Origin: Anaerolineales bacterium UBA6668 | Lineage (GTDB): Bacteria > Chloroflexota > Anaerolineae > Anaerolineales > UBA6668 | Assembly (NCBI GenBank): GCA_002455215.1 | Contig: DKKK01000201.1 | Span: 72,262-91,970 of the forward strand | Reading direction: 5' to 3' | Length of the DNA stretch: 19,709 nucleotides | Part shown: positions 7,838 through 14,815 of the stretch, one piece after another | How the letters are laid out: the number at the start of each line of letters is the position of its first letter | Position numbering within the stretch: the stretch's first letter is position 1 | Position numbers and translations under genes: made by a program | Notes under the pieces: generated by a model | Told to the model about the DNA's origin: nothing | Database searches by the model: none | Seen by the model: only the letters and a program-made list of their open reading frames with translations

Positions 7838-9631
7838 CTAATTGGCTAATTCTTGTTCGAGTTCGGCTTCCACCTGTGCTTGCACTTCGTAAATGCGGCG
7901 GTATAAGCCGGGCTGTGCCAACAATTGCTGGTGCTTGCCCAATTGCACGATTTGACCTTTGTCCAGCACCACAATTTGGTCTGCCAGCATCACGCTTTGA
8001 ATACGATGGGCAATGATGAAGGTGGTGCGATTGTGCATGATGGTTTTGAGTGCGGCGCGAATTTCTTCTTCCGTCTCACTATCCACTGCACTCGTGGTAT
8101 CGTCTAAAATCAGGATGTGCGGGTTCTTGAGTAAGATGCGGGCAAGCGCTACCCGTTGCTTTTGCCCACCGGACAGCGTCACACCGCGCTCTCCCACCAC
8201 TGTGTAATATTGGTCGGGGAAGGAGAGAATCACATCATGTACGGCGGCGGCGCGGGCGGCGGCGTAAATTTCTTCGTCAGTGGCGGGGCGACCCAAGCCA
8301 TAGGTAATGTTCTCGCGGATGGTGCGGCTGAACAAAAACGGCTCTTGTTGCACAATGCCAATCTGGCGGCGTAAGTAATCGCGCGGATAATCACGCAACT
8401 CTACCCCATCCAGTTGGATACTGCCACTGTTGTAATCGTAGAAGCGTAAGAGCAAATTGACTAGCGAGCTTTTGCCTGCGCCTGTGGGTCCAATCAAGCC
8501 GATGATTTGCCCGCTATGGACGTTCAAGTCAATAGCGTGTAAGACTCCTGCTTTTTCCCCTTCGTATTGGAAGTTGACCTGCTGGAAGCGTACATCTCCG
8601 CGCAAATCGTCCTGTGGCTGATACTTGCCATCATCCAGCGGTTCACGTGTTTGGCTCAATCTTTCCTTAATGCGCCCGTAACTCACCCGCGCTTCGGACA
8701 TGTCAATCAGCAAGCGCCCCAAATTGCGAATCGGGTACAGTAACCAAATCATCAGCCAAGCATAGGCAAGGTAAGTACCGATGGTCAGTTCACCGCGGAT
8801 TACCATACCACCCGCAACCACATAGCCAGTAAGTTGTTGAATGCCAATCATCACATCGGTGATGGGCCAGTACAGCGCGTGAGAAATCAACAACCGCTTA
8901 CCCTGTTCATAGTGCGCATGATTCTTTTCTTCGAATTTGGCGATTTCATATTCCGCACGGTTGAATGCTTTCACCACCCGCACACCGGTCAGGTTTTCTT
9001 GCAAAGCGGTACTTACCTTGCCTTCCAGGCTTTGATACTTTTCATAGCGTTTGCCAATTTCGCGGAAGAAGAGTAGAGAAATGCCGAACACGACTGGAAT
9101 CACAACCACCGAAATTAAGCCCAAGCGCACATTGAGCGAGAGCACCACTGCCCAGATGATAATGAATAACAATACCACCCGCCCGGCTTGAATGGCTTGC
9201 TGGGCAAAAAAGCGCCGAACGGCATCCACATCGGAAGTTACGCGTTGAATCAACTCGCCGGTTTGGGTTTTATCGTGGTAGGTAAAACTCAGATGTTGTA
9301 AGTGGTCATACAAAAAGTCGCGCAGACGCTGGGCAATGCCTTCGCTGGCAAAACCAGCAATGCGCCCGCTCAGATAAGTGGCAAAGCCTTCGAGTGCGGC
9401 AAGCCCAATAAAGCCCAGCGCGATCCACAGCACTTGCCAGCCAAGTTCGGGATGCCCAATCACTTTATCTACAAAATGCTGGAGCAATATGAAGGTAAGA
9501 ATTTTGAAGCCGGCAGAAAAGCCTTGCATCAAATTGGCAACCAAATATTGCCAGCGATAACCACGCATCATTAGCCATAAGCCTTTGATACGGTTTTCAG
9601 TCACAAGTTTTGAATAGTCAATGGATGTCAT
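7838..9631 (-). CDS. ABC exporter half-transporter, degenerate-site subunit of a heterodimer
   Basis: A 597-residue type-IV ABC exporter. I chose the ATG at 9631 (MTSIDYSKL); the frame could extend to 9676, but that stretch falls inside the terminator hairpin and encodes an unlikely N-terminus. Six membrane helices fill residues 25-305. The nucleotide-binding domain has Walker A GPTGAGKS (381-388), a normal LSGGQ signature (486-490), Walker B ILILDD (506-511) in which Asp replaces the catalytic Glu (codon 8099-8101), and H-loop H542. An Asp here marks the non-catalytic ATP site of heterodimeric exporters such as TM287/288 and BmrCD. It is first in a two-gene operon with the 613-residue partner. 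Upstream lie a promoter, a leader ORF and a terminator hairpin ending 20 bases before the ATG, suggesting attenuation control. The C-terminus is rich in Glu and Gln. Confidence 0.9.
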   Translation of the reverse strand: MTSIDYSKLVTENRIKGLWLMMRGYRWQYLVANLMQGFSAGFKILTFILLQHFVDKVIGHPELGWQVLWIALGFIGLAALEGFATYLSGRIAGFASEGIAQRLRDFLYDHLQHLSFTYHDKTQTGELIQRVTSDVDAVRRFFAQQAIQAGRVVLLFIIIWAVVLSLNVRLGLISVVVIPVVFGISLLFFREIGKRYEKYQSLEGKVSTALQENLTGVRVVKAFNRAEYEIAKFEEKNHAHYEQGKRLLISHALYWPITDVMIGIQQLTGYVVAGGMVIRGELTIGTYLAYAWLMIWLLYPIRNLGRLLIDMSEARVSYGRIKERLSQTREPLDDGKYQPQDDLRGDVRFQQVNFQYEGEKAGVLHAIDLNVHSGQIIGLIGPTGAGKSSLVNLLLRFYDYNSGSIQLDGVELRDYPRDYLRRQIGIVQQEPFLFSRTIRENITYGLGRPATDEEIYAAARAAAVHDVILSFPDQYYTVVGERGVTLSGGQKQRVALARILLKNPHILILDDTTSAVDSETEEEIRAALKTIMHNRTTFIIAHRIQSVMLADQIVVLDKGQIVQLGKHQQLLAQPGLYRRIYEVQAQVEAELEQELAN

Positions 9632-9651
9632 ACAAGTCAGAATTAAAATAA

Positions 9652-9685
9652 AAACCGCAAGTGGGGGGAGTACCACTTGCGGTTT
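9652..9685 (-). terminator. Intrinsic terminator, probable attenuator of the ABC exporter operon
   Basis: On the minus strand AAACCGCAAGTGG (9685-9673) pairs perfectly over 13 bp with CCACTTGCGGTTT (9664-9652), with an eight-base loop. The 3' arm runs straight into TTATTTTAATT, so five T residues in a row follow GCGG. It stands between the leader ORF and the exporter ATG, so it should stop leader transcripts unless disrupted. It could also serve as the 3' end of the helicase transcript. Confidence 0.8.
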
Positions 9686-9697
9686 GGTTTACGCAAG
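9676..9697 (-). promoter_or_regulatory. Candidate antiterminator pairing
   Basis: On the minus strand CTTGCG (9697-9692) repeats the core of the terminator's 3' arm and can pair with CGCAAG (9681-9676) in its 5' arm across a ten-base loop. The two pairings exclude each other. The antiterminator is much shorter (6 against 13 bp), so it would need help, for example from a ribosome stalled on the leader ORF; this part is inference. Confidence 0.4.
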
Positions 9698-9720
9698 AAA
9701 ACGGCTGTGCGGGGGAACTG

Positions 9721-9792
9721 TTATCTGTCAGTAGGCGCACCACTCCCAAGGAAAGTGTGTGTAGCTTTGGGGATCATAAGGGACACTATCAT
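9721..9792 (-). CDS. Leader peptide ORF, 23 codons, upstream of ABC exporter
   Basis: A short ORF that starts MIVSLMIPKA and ends SGAPTDR before TAA at 9723-9721. Its ATG (9792-9790) is preceded by AAAGGAG (9807-9801) with eight bases between, a better ribosome-binding site than that of either exporter gene. It lies after a candidate promoter and before an intrinsic terminator. The peptide has no signal sequence, no membrane helix and no cluster of one amino acid that would suggest sensing of a tRNA. Its likely role is as a cis-acting translated leader in which ribosome stalling, for example by a ribosome-targeting drug, changes RNA folding. I do not recognise a known arrest peptide. It might be a chance ORF, but the spacing and context argue against that. 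Confidence 0.6.
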   Translation of the reverse strand: MIVSLMIPKATHTFLGSGAPTDR

Positions 9793-9815
9793 TGGGTTGG
9801 CTCCTTTAAAAATAA

Positions 9816-9835
9816 GATAACGGCGAAAGGTTATC
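9816..9835. promoter_or_regulatory. Palindrome GATAAC-N8-GTTATC, candidate operator
   Basis: A perfect 6-bp inverted repeat with eight bases between the arms (9816-9821 and 9830-9835). It covers the candidate -10 box and start-site area of the exporter leader promoter, where a repressor would act. Alternatively it folds as a small hairpin at the 5' end of the leader RNA. Confidence 0.4.
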
Positions 9836-9856
9836 ATGGTAAGGAAAAACTGTCAA
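9828..9856 (-). promoter_or_regulatory. Candidate promoter for leader ORF and ABC exporter operon
   Basis: A perfect -35 TTGACA (9856-9851) is followed after 17 bases by TAACCT (9833-9828), which keeps the first, second and last bases of TATAAT. It begins eight bases after the helicase stop codon. The predicted start is near 9821, about 30 bases before the leader ATG. The -10 box is weak. Confidence 0.5.
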
Positions 9857-9864
9857 GTAAATTC

Positions 9865-11700
9865 CTACCTTCCTTTTTTTTCTTTCTTGGATTTGCGCAA
9901 AACTGCCGGATGGGGCGATTTACCGCTGGGGCGGGCGGCGGCTTTAGCGGGGCGACCACCCCCCTTACTAGTTCGGAATTCTGCTTTGCCGCTATGGGGG
10001 GCAGACTTGCCAGAACGTAAAGCGGCAGATGCCCCACGCCCGCCCAACTCATCGGCTTGGGCAAGGCGTAAAGAAACCGCTTTGCCGCGTACACTACTAC
10101 GGCTAAGGCGTGACAAAACGACTGTCACTGCCGCCGATGGCACGCCCACCAATGTGTAATCATCCGCAATGTGGATCGGTCCGATAAACTTGCCGGGCAA
10201 GCCGCTCTCATTGGCAATCGCGCCGACAATATCGCCGGGGCGTATGCCCGCCCGCCTGCCAATATCCACATACAAGAATGTGGTGTCGCCAAAGCGTTCT
10301 AGCGCATTCTCGTCAAATTCTGCGGGAGGCAGTGGCTTGCCATACGGGGTGGGCGCTGGCAATTCTTCTTCATCCACTACCCGCTCCAGTGGCTTGGAGC
10401 CACGCGCCAACCAAGCGGCGGCGGCGGCAAGCGAAAGCGCATCTTGCTCACTCTCTGCCATCAATTCTTCCAGCAGTTCCACATATAAGGACAGGTCTTC
10501 CTTCTCTAGGGTAGAGAGAATACGCTCTTTGAAGATGGCACGGCGGCGGGCGGCAACATCCGCTAGGGTGGGCAGTTTGGCTGGGGCGAGTTTTTTGCCG
10601 GTGTAATGCTCGATTTCACGCATCATGCGCATTTCGCGCGGGGTAACAAACAAGATTGCCTTGCCTGCCCTGCCAGCACGTGCGGTGCGTCCGATACGGT
10701 GTACATACGACTCCGGGTCATTCGGGATATCGTAGTTAATAACCCCGCTGATGTGTTCTACGTCCAAGCCGCGTGCCGCCACATCGGTCGCCACCAGAAT
10801 TTCGATTTGCCCATCCTTCATGCGGCGAATCACACTCTCCCGCTGTTGCTGGTTCATATCACCATGCAAGGCATCCACCGCATAACCCCGCGCATCCAAA
10901 CGCTCCACCAGTTCTGCCGCACCGACTTTGGTTCGCACAAAGATGAGGGTGGCGGAATTTTCACTAGACATGGTTTCTAGTACATGGGTCAGCGTGTCTA
11001 GCTTGTTCTTGTCCGAGATTTGCATAAACACTTGCTCTACCGTGGGGACCGTGAGTGTTTTGTGCTTGATTTCGACAAAGGCAGGGTTCTTTAGATAACG
11101 TTCAGCAATGCGGCGAATCTCACGCGGCATTGTGGCGGAGAAAAGCGCAATCTGCTGTTCGCCTTGCGCTTGCTCCAAAATCCACTCCACATCTTCTTGG
11201 AAGCCCATGCGAAGCATTTCGTCCGCTTCGTCTAGGGCTACCATGCGGAGCGCATCAAATTTAAGCGTGCCACGGCGCAGGTGGTCCATCACCCGCCCTG
11301 GCGTTCCTACCACTACGTGCAAGCCCCCTTGCAGGCGGTTGATTTGCTTGCCCATTGAATCGCCCCCATAAATAGGGGCAACTCGCACCTTGCCAAGAAA
11401 TTTGGCGTAGCTGTGAATGGCTTCCGCCACTTGGATGGCGAGTTCACGGGTAGGTGTGAGCACCAACGCCTGCACGGCAAATTGCTCTAGGTTAAGCTGG
11501 TGCAAAATAGGTAGGGCAAAGGCGGCAGTTTTTCCAGTACCGGTCTGGGCTTGCCCTAACACATCGCGTCCTTCCAATAGGTAGGGGATGGTTTGTTGCT
11601 GAATCGGGGTGGGCGTTTCGTAGCCCAAGGCAGTAATTGCTTCCACCAAGGCGGGGTTAAGCCCAAGTGTGGCAAAGGTAGGAGTAGGTTCAGGTTGCAT
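9865..11700 (-). CDS. deaD: DEAD-box RNA helicase, DeaD/CsdA type
   Basis: An ATP-dependent RNA helicase that unwinds short duplexes in ribosome assembly, mRNA decay and cold adaptation. All motifs are intact in the 611-residue product: Q motif F9 to Q34, motif I AQTGTGKT (51-58), PTRELA (83-88), TPGR (133-136), DEAD (157-160), SAT (188-190), VATDVAARGLDV (303-314) and HRIGRTARAGR (334-344). Residues 473-548, with IRPGDIVGAIANESGLPG and IGPIHIADDYTLVGVP, form the DbpA-type RNA-binding domain of CsdA/DeaD. The tail from 549 is rich in Gly, Ser, Lys and Arg and likely disordered and RNA binding. A perfect TATAAT lies nine bases before the ATG and there is no Shine-Dalgarno site, so the mRNA may be leaderless. 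Downstream on the same strand are the exporter leader and its terminator. Confidence 0.94.
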   Translation of the reverse strand: MQPEPTPTFATLGLNPALVEAITALGYETPTPIQQQTIPYLLEGRDVLGQAQTGTGKTAAFALPILHQLNLEQFAVQALVLTPTRELAIQVAEAIHSYAKFLGKVRVAPIYGGDSMGKQINRLQGGLHVVVGTPGRVMDHLRRGTLKFDALRMVALDEADEMLRMGFQEDVEWILEQAQGEQQIALFSATMPREIRRIAERYLKNPAFVEIKHKTLTVPTVEQVFMQISDKNKLDTLTHVLETMSSENSATLIFVRTKVGAAELVERLDARGYAVDALHGDMNQQQRESVIRRMKDGQIEILVATDVAARGLDVEHISGVINYDIPNDPESYVHRIGRTARAGRAGKAILFVTPREMRMMREIEHYTGKKLAPAKLPTLADVAARRRAIFKERILSTLEKEDLSLYVELLEELMAESEQDALSLAAAAAWLARGSKPLERVVDEEELPAPTPYGKPLPPAEFDENALERFGDTTFLYVDIGRRAGIRPGDIVGAIANESGLPGKFIGPIHIADDYTLVGVPSAAVTVVLSRLSRSSVRGKAVSLRLAQADELGGRGASAALRSGKSAPHSGKAEFRTSKGGGRPAKAAARPSGKSPHPAVLRKSKKEKKGR

Positions 11701-11709
11701 AAGGAGTTA

Positions 11710-11740
11710 ATTATAACCTTGAACAGCGGTTTACAGTCAA
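11710..11740 (-). promoter_or_regulatory. Promoter of the DEAD-box helicase gene
   Basis: A perfect -10 TATAAT (11715-11710) with TTGACT (11740-11735) as -35; the 19-base spacer is longer than usual. The -10 box ends nine bases before the ATG at 11700, so transcription should start within about four bases of the start codon. Confidence 0.6.
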
Positions 11741-11880
11741 AATTGGTAATTTGGCATTCGGATAGGACGATTTTTGCTTGATACGGATGAAAGTTGTGCT
11801 TAAGAAAAAACGCAGTTGAATATGGAACGGGTTACTTACAATTGGACAAATACCTTATTTCTGTTTTTTCCCTATTCGTA

Positions 11881-11886
11881 TATAAT
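11881..11886 (+). promoter_or_regulatory. TATAAT box, possible promoter for membrane-protein gene
   Basis: A perfect -10 hexamer on the plus strand in the AT-rich region; the -35 position (TTTCTG, 11858-11863) is poor. Confidence 0.3.
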
Positions 11887-12004
11887 CAGGGGACAAGCGC
11901 TGTTCAATGTTTGGGCTTTTGTCGGGTTTGCATATCGTTTGCAAATGTCTTAACAAGCCTTTTCTGTTCGCTGTATTAACCTATCTTCGCTTCATAATGA
12001 AAGG

Positions 12005-12030
12005 TGCGTTTTTTCTGTGAGAAAAATGCA
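12005..12030 (+). other. Ten-pair hairpin upstream of membrane-protein gene
   Basis: TGCGTTTTTT (12005-12014) can pair with GAAAAATGCA (12021-12030), including two G-U pairs, around a six-base loop. It would lie in the 5' leader about 50 bases before the ATG. Its role is unknown. Confidence 0.35.
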
Positions 12031-12078
12031 GTTCTGTGTCGAATATAGGAGTCAATAGCCATTACGCATTTTAATGTC

Positions 12079-13119
12079 ATGTCCACTTTAGATTCCACTA
12101 CATTTGCAACCAATCAGAGCGGTCAACTCACAAACGAGCAACAACAACTTGTGGTCGGCGAAGGCACGCAGGCGGTTTTTACCAGCGGCTGTGCTACTTG
12201 GGGCATTGTTGTCGGCATTGTTTTCTTCCTGGCATTTTTGGTCACCGCCGGAATTACTTTTGTGCTTTCGAGTGGCGTCCTGCCTATTGAAAAGGTTAAT
12301 TTCAATCCGATGGCCGGATTTATCTTCATAGTCCCCATCATTCTATTTTCTGCTTTTCTGGTTTTGCTGTTTAACGGCTGGCGCTGGCTACAACTCCGCA
12401 ATGATGTTAAGAATCGGCGGATTGACATGGCAGAAGGTATCGTCAAATGGCAAGGGAACCGCTATCAGGGGATTGTAAACGGCAAAAAACTGACATTGTC
12501 ACGCAATAGCGAACTGCGTCCCGGTTATCACTACACCATTTGTTACCTGCCCAATGGTAAATATGCGCTTTCAGCAGTGCAAGGGCATCCCACTGGTGAC
12601 CCAAACCAAGATTACCAAACTATTCTTGCCAAAGTTCTCAAATTTCGTGTGGATGAGTTAAATGATGCGCGGAATGGCAACCTATCCAGCGCGGTCAGGA
12701 GCCGGGCGCTTATGAAAGGTTTGTTGTCTTTGTTGGGCTGGGGAATTTTCGTATTGTTGTTCGCAGGTGGCTTTGTCTATGCCTTCCTTTCCAACGCGGG
12801 TGGTGGCGAGACCGATATAATATTGTTGGTTGTCGCTCTAATTCTTGTTGGAAGCTTAGGCTGGGTGTTGTTCCTACTCTTCCGCGATGTTTACTCGCTC
12901 ATTCGCGCAACCGGTGTTTTGCCAAGTGAAGGGCTGGTGGGTAAATATACCCGCACCACCGGTTCGGGTCGTAGTCGCAGTACTTCCTATTTTTACACGC
13001 TCAACGGCACTTCGTTTAAAGTTTCTTCCCGTGCTTATTACGCTTTGGTTCCCGGACTGCATCGCATTTACGCGCTGAACAACCGCCCGGACTTCATGGT
13101 AGGTATTGAGCCGCTTTAG
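12079..13119 (+). CDS. Hypothetical membrane protein with two homologous halves
   Basis: I do not recognise this 346-residue protein. Four membrane helices are predicted at about 41-64, 79-100, 213-237 and 246-268, arranged as two pairs, each followed by a soluble beta-rich segment. The segments resemble each other: residues 134-150 (NGKKLTLS...LRPGYHY) and 309-328 (NGTSFKVS...LVPGLHR) share NG-x4-S-x5-L-x-PG, so the gene looks like a tandem duplication of one helix-pair-plus-beta unit. In the second copy a Gly/Arg/Ser-rich turn, TTGSGRSRSTS, is inserted. The polar N-terminus (1-35) has no signal peptide. The soluble parts resemble small beta domains of the DUF3592 kind only in general character. 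No Shine-Dalgarno site stands near the ATG at 12079; the AGGAG at about 12047 is too far. The RibD-type gene follows after 40 bases. Confidence 0.8.
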   Translation: MSTLDSTTFATNQSGQLTNEQQQLVVGEGTQAVFTSGCATWGIVVGIVFFLAFLVTAGITFVLSSGVLPIEKVNFNPMAGFIFIVPIILFSAFLVLLFNGWRWLQLRNDVKNRRIDMAEGIVKWQGNRYQGIVNGKKLTLSRNSELRPGYHYTICYLPNGKYALSAVQGHPTGDPNQDYQTILAKVLKFRVDELNDARNGNLSSAVRSRALMKGLLSLLGWGIFVLLFAGGFVYAFLSNAGGGETDIILLVVALILVGSLGWVLFLLFRDVYSLIRATGVLPSEGLVGKYTRTTGSGRSRSTSYFYTLNGTSFKVSSRAYYALVPGLHRIYALNNRPDFMVGIEPL

Positions 13120-13159
13120 AATATGGCGGATGACCTTCTTAATAAAGCGTATATCCTGA

Positions 13160-13825
13160 ATGGAAGAACTATTTAGCGCACTGCAAAGTCCCCCGCTAGC
13201 CAAGCGTCCGTGGGTCACACTGAGCTACGCACAATCATTGGATGGCTGTATTGCGCCACTCTCGCGCCAGCCCCTGATGATTAGCGGTAAAGAGTCGCTC
13301 GTGCTGACTCATCGCCTGCGGGCGGCACATCAAGCCATCCTTGTGGGCATTGGCACGGTGCTATCAGACGACCCCCGGCTAACTGTCCGGCTTGCCCCCG
13401 GCACCCACCCCCAACCTGTCATCTTAGATAGCTTTCTGCGAGTTCCGCTAAACTGCAAACTGTTGACCCAAAGCCGTCCGTGGCTGATTACGACAGAGCA
13501 AGCGGATATTATTCGGCGGGAACAACTGCGCGACATGGGGGCGCAGGTGATCGTGGCAAATCGCAATGGGCACGGGCAGGTGGACTTGGCAGATGCCCTT
13601 CAGCAGATGGCGCGGCGGGGTGTCCGCAGTGTGATGGTAGAAGGGGGAAGTACTGTGCTCACCAGTTTTTTACAGAGTGGCTTGATAGACCATCTGGTGG
13701 TGACTGTTGCGCCGTTGGTGCTGGGCGGGCTTCGTGCCGTCAATGCGCTCTCTACCCCCTTGCCTTTGCAATCTCCACATTGGGAAAGATTCGGCAATGA
13801 TTGGGTATTCTGGGGGCGAGTGTAA
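13160..13825 (+). CDS. RibD C-terminal-type (pyrimidine) reductase, stand-alone
   Basis: A 221-residue protein of the RibD reductase family (dihydrofolate reductase fold), which uses NADPH to reduce the ribosyl group of the aminopyrimidine intermediate in riboflavin synthesis. SYAQSLDG (22-29), the dinucleotide-binding GTVLSDDPRLTVR (65-77) and VMVEGG (158-163) followed by the APLVLGG segment are the hallmark blocks. The length covers only the reductase; there is no N-terminal deaminase domain, and no other rib gene is nearby. It could therefore be the riboflavin reductase working with a separate deaminase, or a family member with another substrate. Dodecin, a flavin-binding protein, lies 3.5 kb away. 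The start at 13160 has no clear Shine-Dalgarno site; co-transcription with the membrane-protein gene is likely. Confidence 0.85.
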   Translation: MEELFSALQSPPLAKRPWVTLSYAQSLDGCIAPLSRQPLMISGKESLVLTHRLRAAHQAILVGIGTVLSDDPRLTVRLAPGTHPQPVILDSFLRVPLNCKLLTQSRPWLITTEQADIIRREQLRDMGAQVIVANRNGHGQVDLADALQQMARRGVRSVMVEGGSTVLTSFLQSGLIDHLVVTVAPLVLGGLRAVNALSTPLPLQSPHWERFGNDWVFWGRV

Positions 13826-13861
13826 ACCCCAATGGCGTGACCTTCTGCTTTGGTTGGGGTT
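13825..13861 (+). other. Inverted repeat after the reductase gene
   Basis: AACCCCAA (13825-13832) and TTGGGGTT (13854-13861) are perfect complements separated by 21 bases. It begins at the last base of the reductase stop codon. No T-tract follows, so terminator function is uncertain. Confidence 0.4.
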
Positions 13862-13952
13862 ATCAATATTCGGCATGGTTTATTCGGTACGCTTCGGGCG
13901 TGCCAAATGTAATATGGAAAAGCGTAATTTTTATGGATGCCCAATATCGCTT

Positions 13953-13982
13953 TTTACAAAATACGCAAAAAAAACGTAAAAC
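13953..13982 (+). promoter_or_regulatory. Candidate fabI promoter
   Basis: TTTACA (13953-13958, five of six -35 bases) and TAAAAC (13977-13982, four of six -10 bases) are 18 bases apart, with an A-rich spacer. The start would be near 13990, leaving a leader of about 45 bases. Confidence 0.35.
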
Positions 13983-14033
13983 TGTTCCGTATTCTTTCTG
14001 GGACAGTCTATTGAAACATTTGGAGTTTTACAG

Positions 14034-14813
14034 ATGGGACTTTTAGAAAATAAAACCGCATTGGTCTTTGGGCTTGCCAATAGCCACTCGATTGCTTGGG
14101 GTATCACCCAAGCCTTGCATCGTGAAGGCGCTAAAATCGGTATCAGCTACGCTGGCCCGATGTTGGAGAAGCGTGTCAAACCATTGGCGCAAGAAGTGGG
14201 GGCAGATTTTGTAGAAGAGTGTGATGTGAGCAGTGACGAAGCGCTAGACCGTGTGTTTGACGAAGCCGCCAAGCGTCTGGGCAAAATTGATATTTTGATC
14301 CACTCGGTTGCATTTGCCAACCGCGAAGAATTGCAAGGCAAATATTACGAAACTAGCCGCGAAGGCTTTAAAACTGCGCTTGATATCAGTTGCTATTCCT
14401 TTGTGGCAATGGTTAGACGGGCGATCCCCTTGTTTAACCCCGATGCTAGTTGCTTAACGGTGAGCTACTATGGAGCGGTCAAAGCCGTACCTTCCTACAA
14501 CGTGATGGGCGTTGCCAAAGCGGCGTTGGAAGCCAGTGTACGCTACTTGGCGGCAGACATGGGTCCATTGGGATACCGCGTGAATGCCATCTCGGCGGGT
14601 CCGATTAAAACTTTGGCCGCCGCGGGGGTCACTGGCTTTAAGAAAATGTATAGCGGATTTGCCGAAGTTGCGCCTTTGCGCCGCAATGTCACGCAAGATG
14701 ATGTGGGCAATGCGGCGGTGTACCTAAGCTCCGACTGGGCGCGTGGCACTACAGGCGAAGTTCACTACGTTGATAGCGGATACAACGTCATTGGTATGTC
14801 TATCGGCGAGTAA
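14034..14813 (+). CDS. fabI: Enoyl-[acyl-carrier-protein] reductase FabI
   Basis: Catalyses the last reduction of each fatty-acid elongation cycle, trans-2-enoyl-ACP to acyl-ACP, with NADH. The 259-residue protein is a short-chain dehydrogenase fold: cofactor-binding [12 protein letters not shown] (13-24), then HSVAFA (90-95), and the FabI catalytic block [19 protein letters not shown], with Y145, Y155 and K162 matching E. coli Y146, Y156 and K163. [18 protein letters not shown] and the C-terminal DSGYNVIGM are also FabI-typical. FabI is the target of triclosan in other bacteria. The start is supported by TGGAG (14021-14025) eight bases upstream. It appears to be a single-gene unit with its own promoter, and ends two bases before the stop of the convergent hypothetical gene. 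Confidence 0.95.
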   Translation: MGLLENKTALVFGLANSHSIAWGITQALHREGAKIGISYAGPMLEKRVKPLAQEVGADFVEECDVSSDEALDRVFDEAAKRLGKIDILIHSVAFANREELQGKYYETSREGFKTALDISCYSFVAMVRRAIPLFNPDASCLTVSYYGAVKAVPSYNVMGVAKAALEASVRYLAADMGPLGYRVNAISAGPIKTLAAAGVTGFKKMYSGFAEVAPLRRNVTQDDVGNAAVYLSSDWARGTTGEVHYVDSGYNVIGMSIGE

Positions 14814-14815
14814 AC

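Larger units (their letters stand above)
11701..12078. other. AT-rich divergent intergenic region
   Basis: This 378-base region separates the helicase (minus) from the two-half membrane protein (plus). It holds the helicase promoter at its left end. On the plus strand a perfect TATAAT lies at 11881-11886 without a good -35 box, giving a leader of nearly 190 bases if used. An inverted repeat TTTGCA-N7-TGCAAA lies at 11927-11945. A stretch at 11783-11814 resembles 17168-17206. No tRNA or convincing small gene is seen. Confidence 0.5.

Noticed and set aside
5956..9631. LSTGQ signature as a sign of a pseudogene
   Set aside because: Both frames are intact and the change fits the known asymmetry of heterodimeric exporters.
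9632..9676. Upstream start at 9676 for the 597-residue ABC subunit
   Set aside because: That start lies within the terminator hairpin and the added residues are encoded by the T-tract.
9661..10020. 119-codon plus-strand ORF opposite the helicase 3' end
   Set aside because: It overlaps the clear helicase coding frame and the attenuator region and has no recognisable features.
11927..11945. TTTGCA-N7-TGCAAA as an operator
   Set aside because: Short repeats of this kind are expected by chance in AT-rich DNA and it overlaps no clear promoter.
11794..11979. 61-codon plus-strand ORF in the intergenic region
   Set aside because: It has a TTG start, no ribosome-binding site and an unusual composition; it is probably random.
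13825..13861. Intrinsic terminator after the RibD-type gene
   Set aside because: The inverted repeat has a 21-base loop and no T-tract, so I list it only as an inverted repeat.
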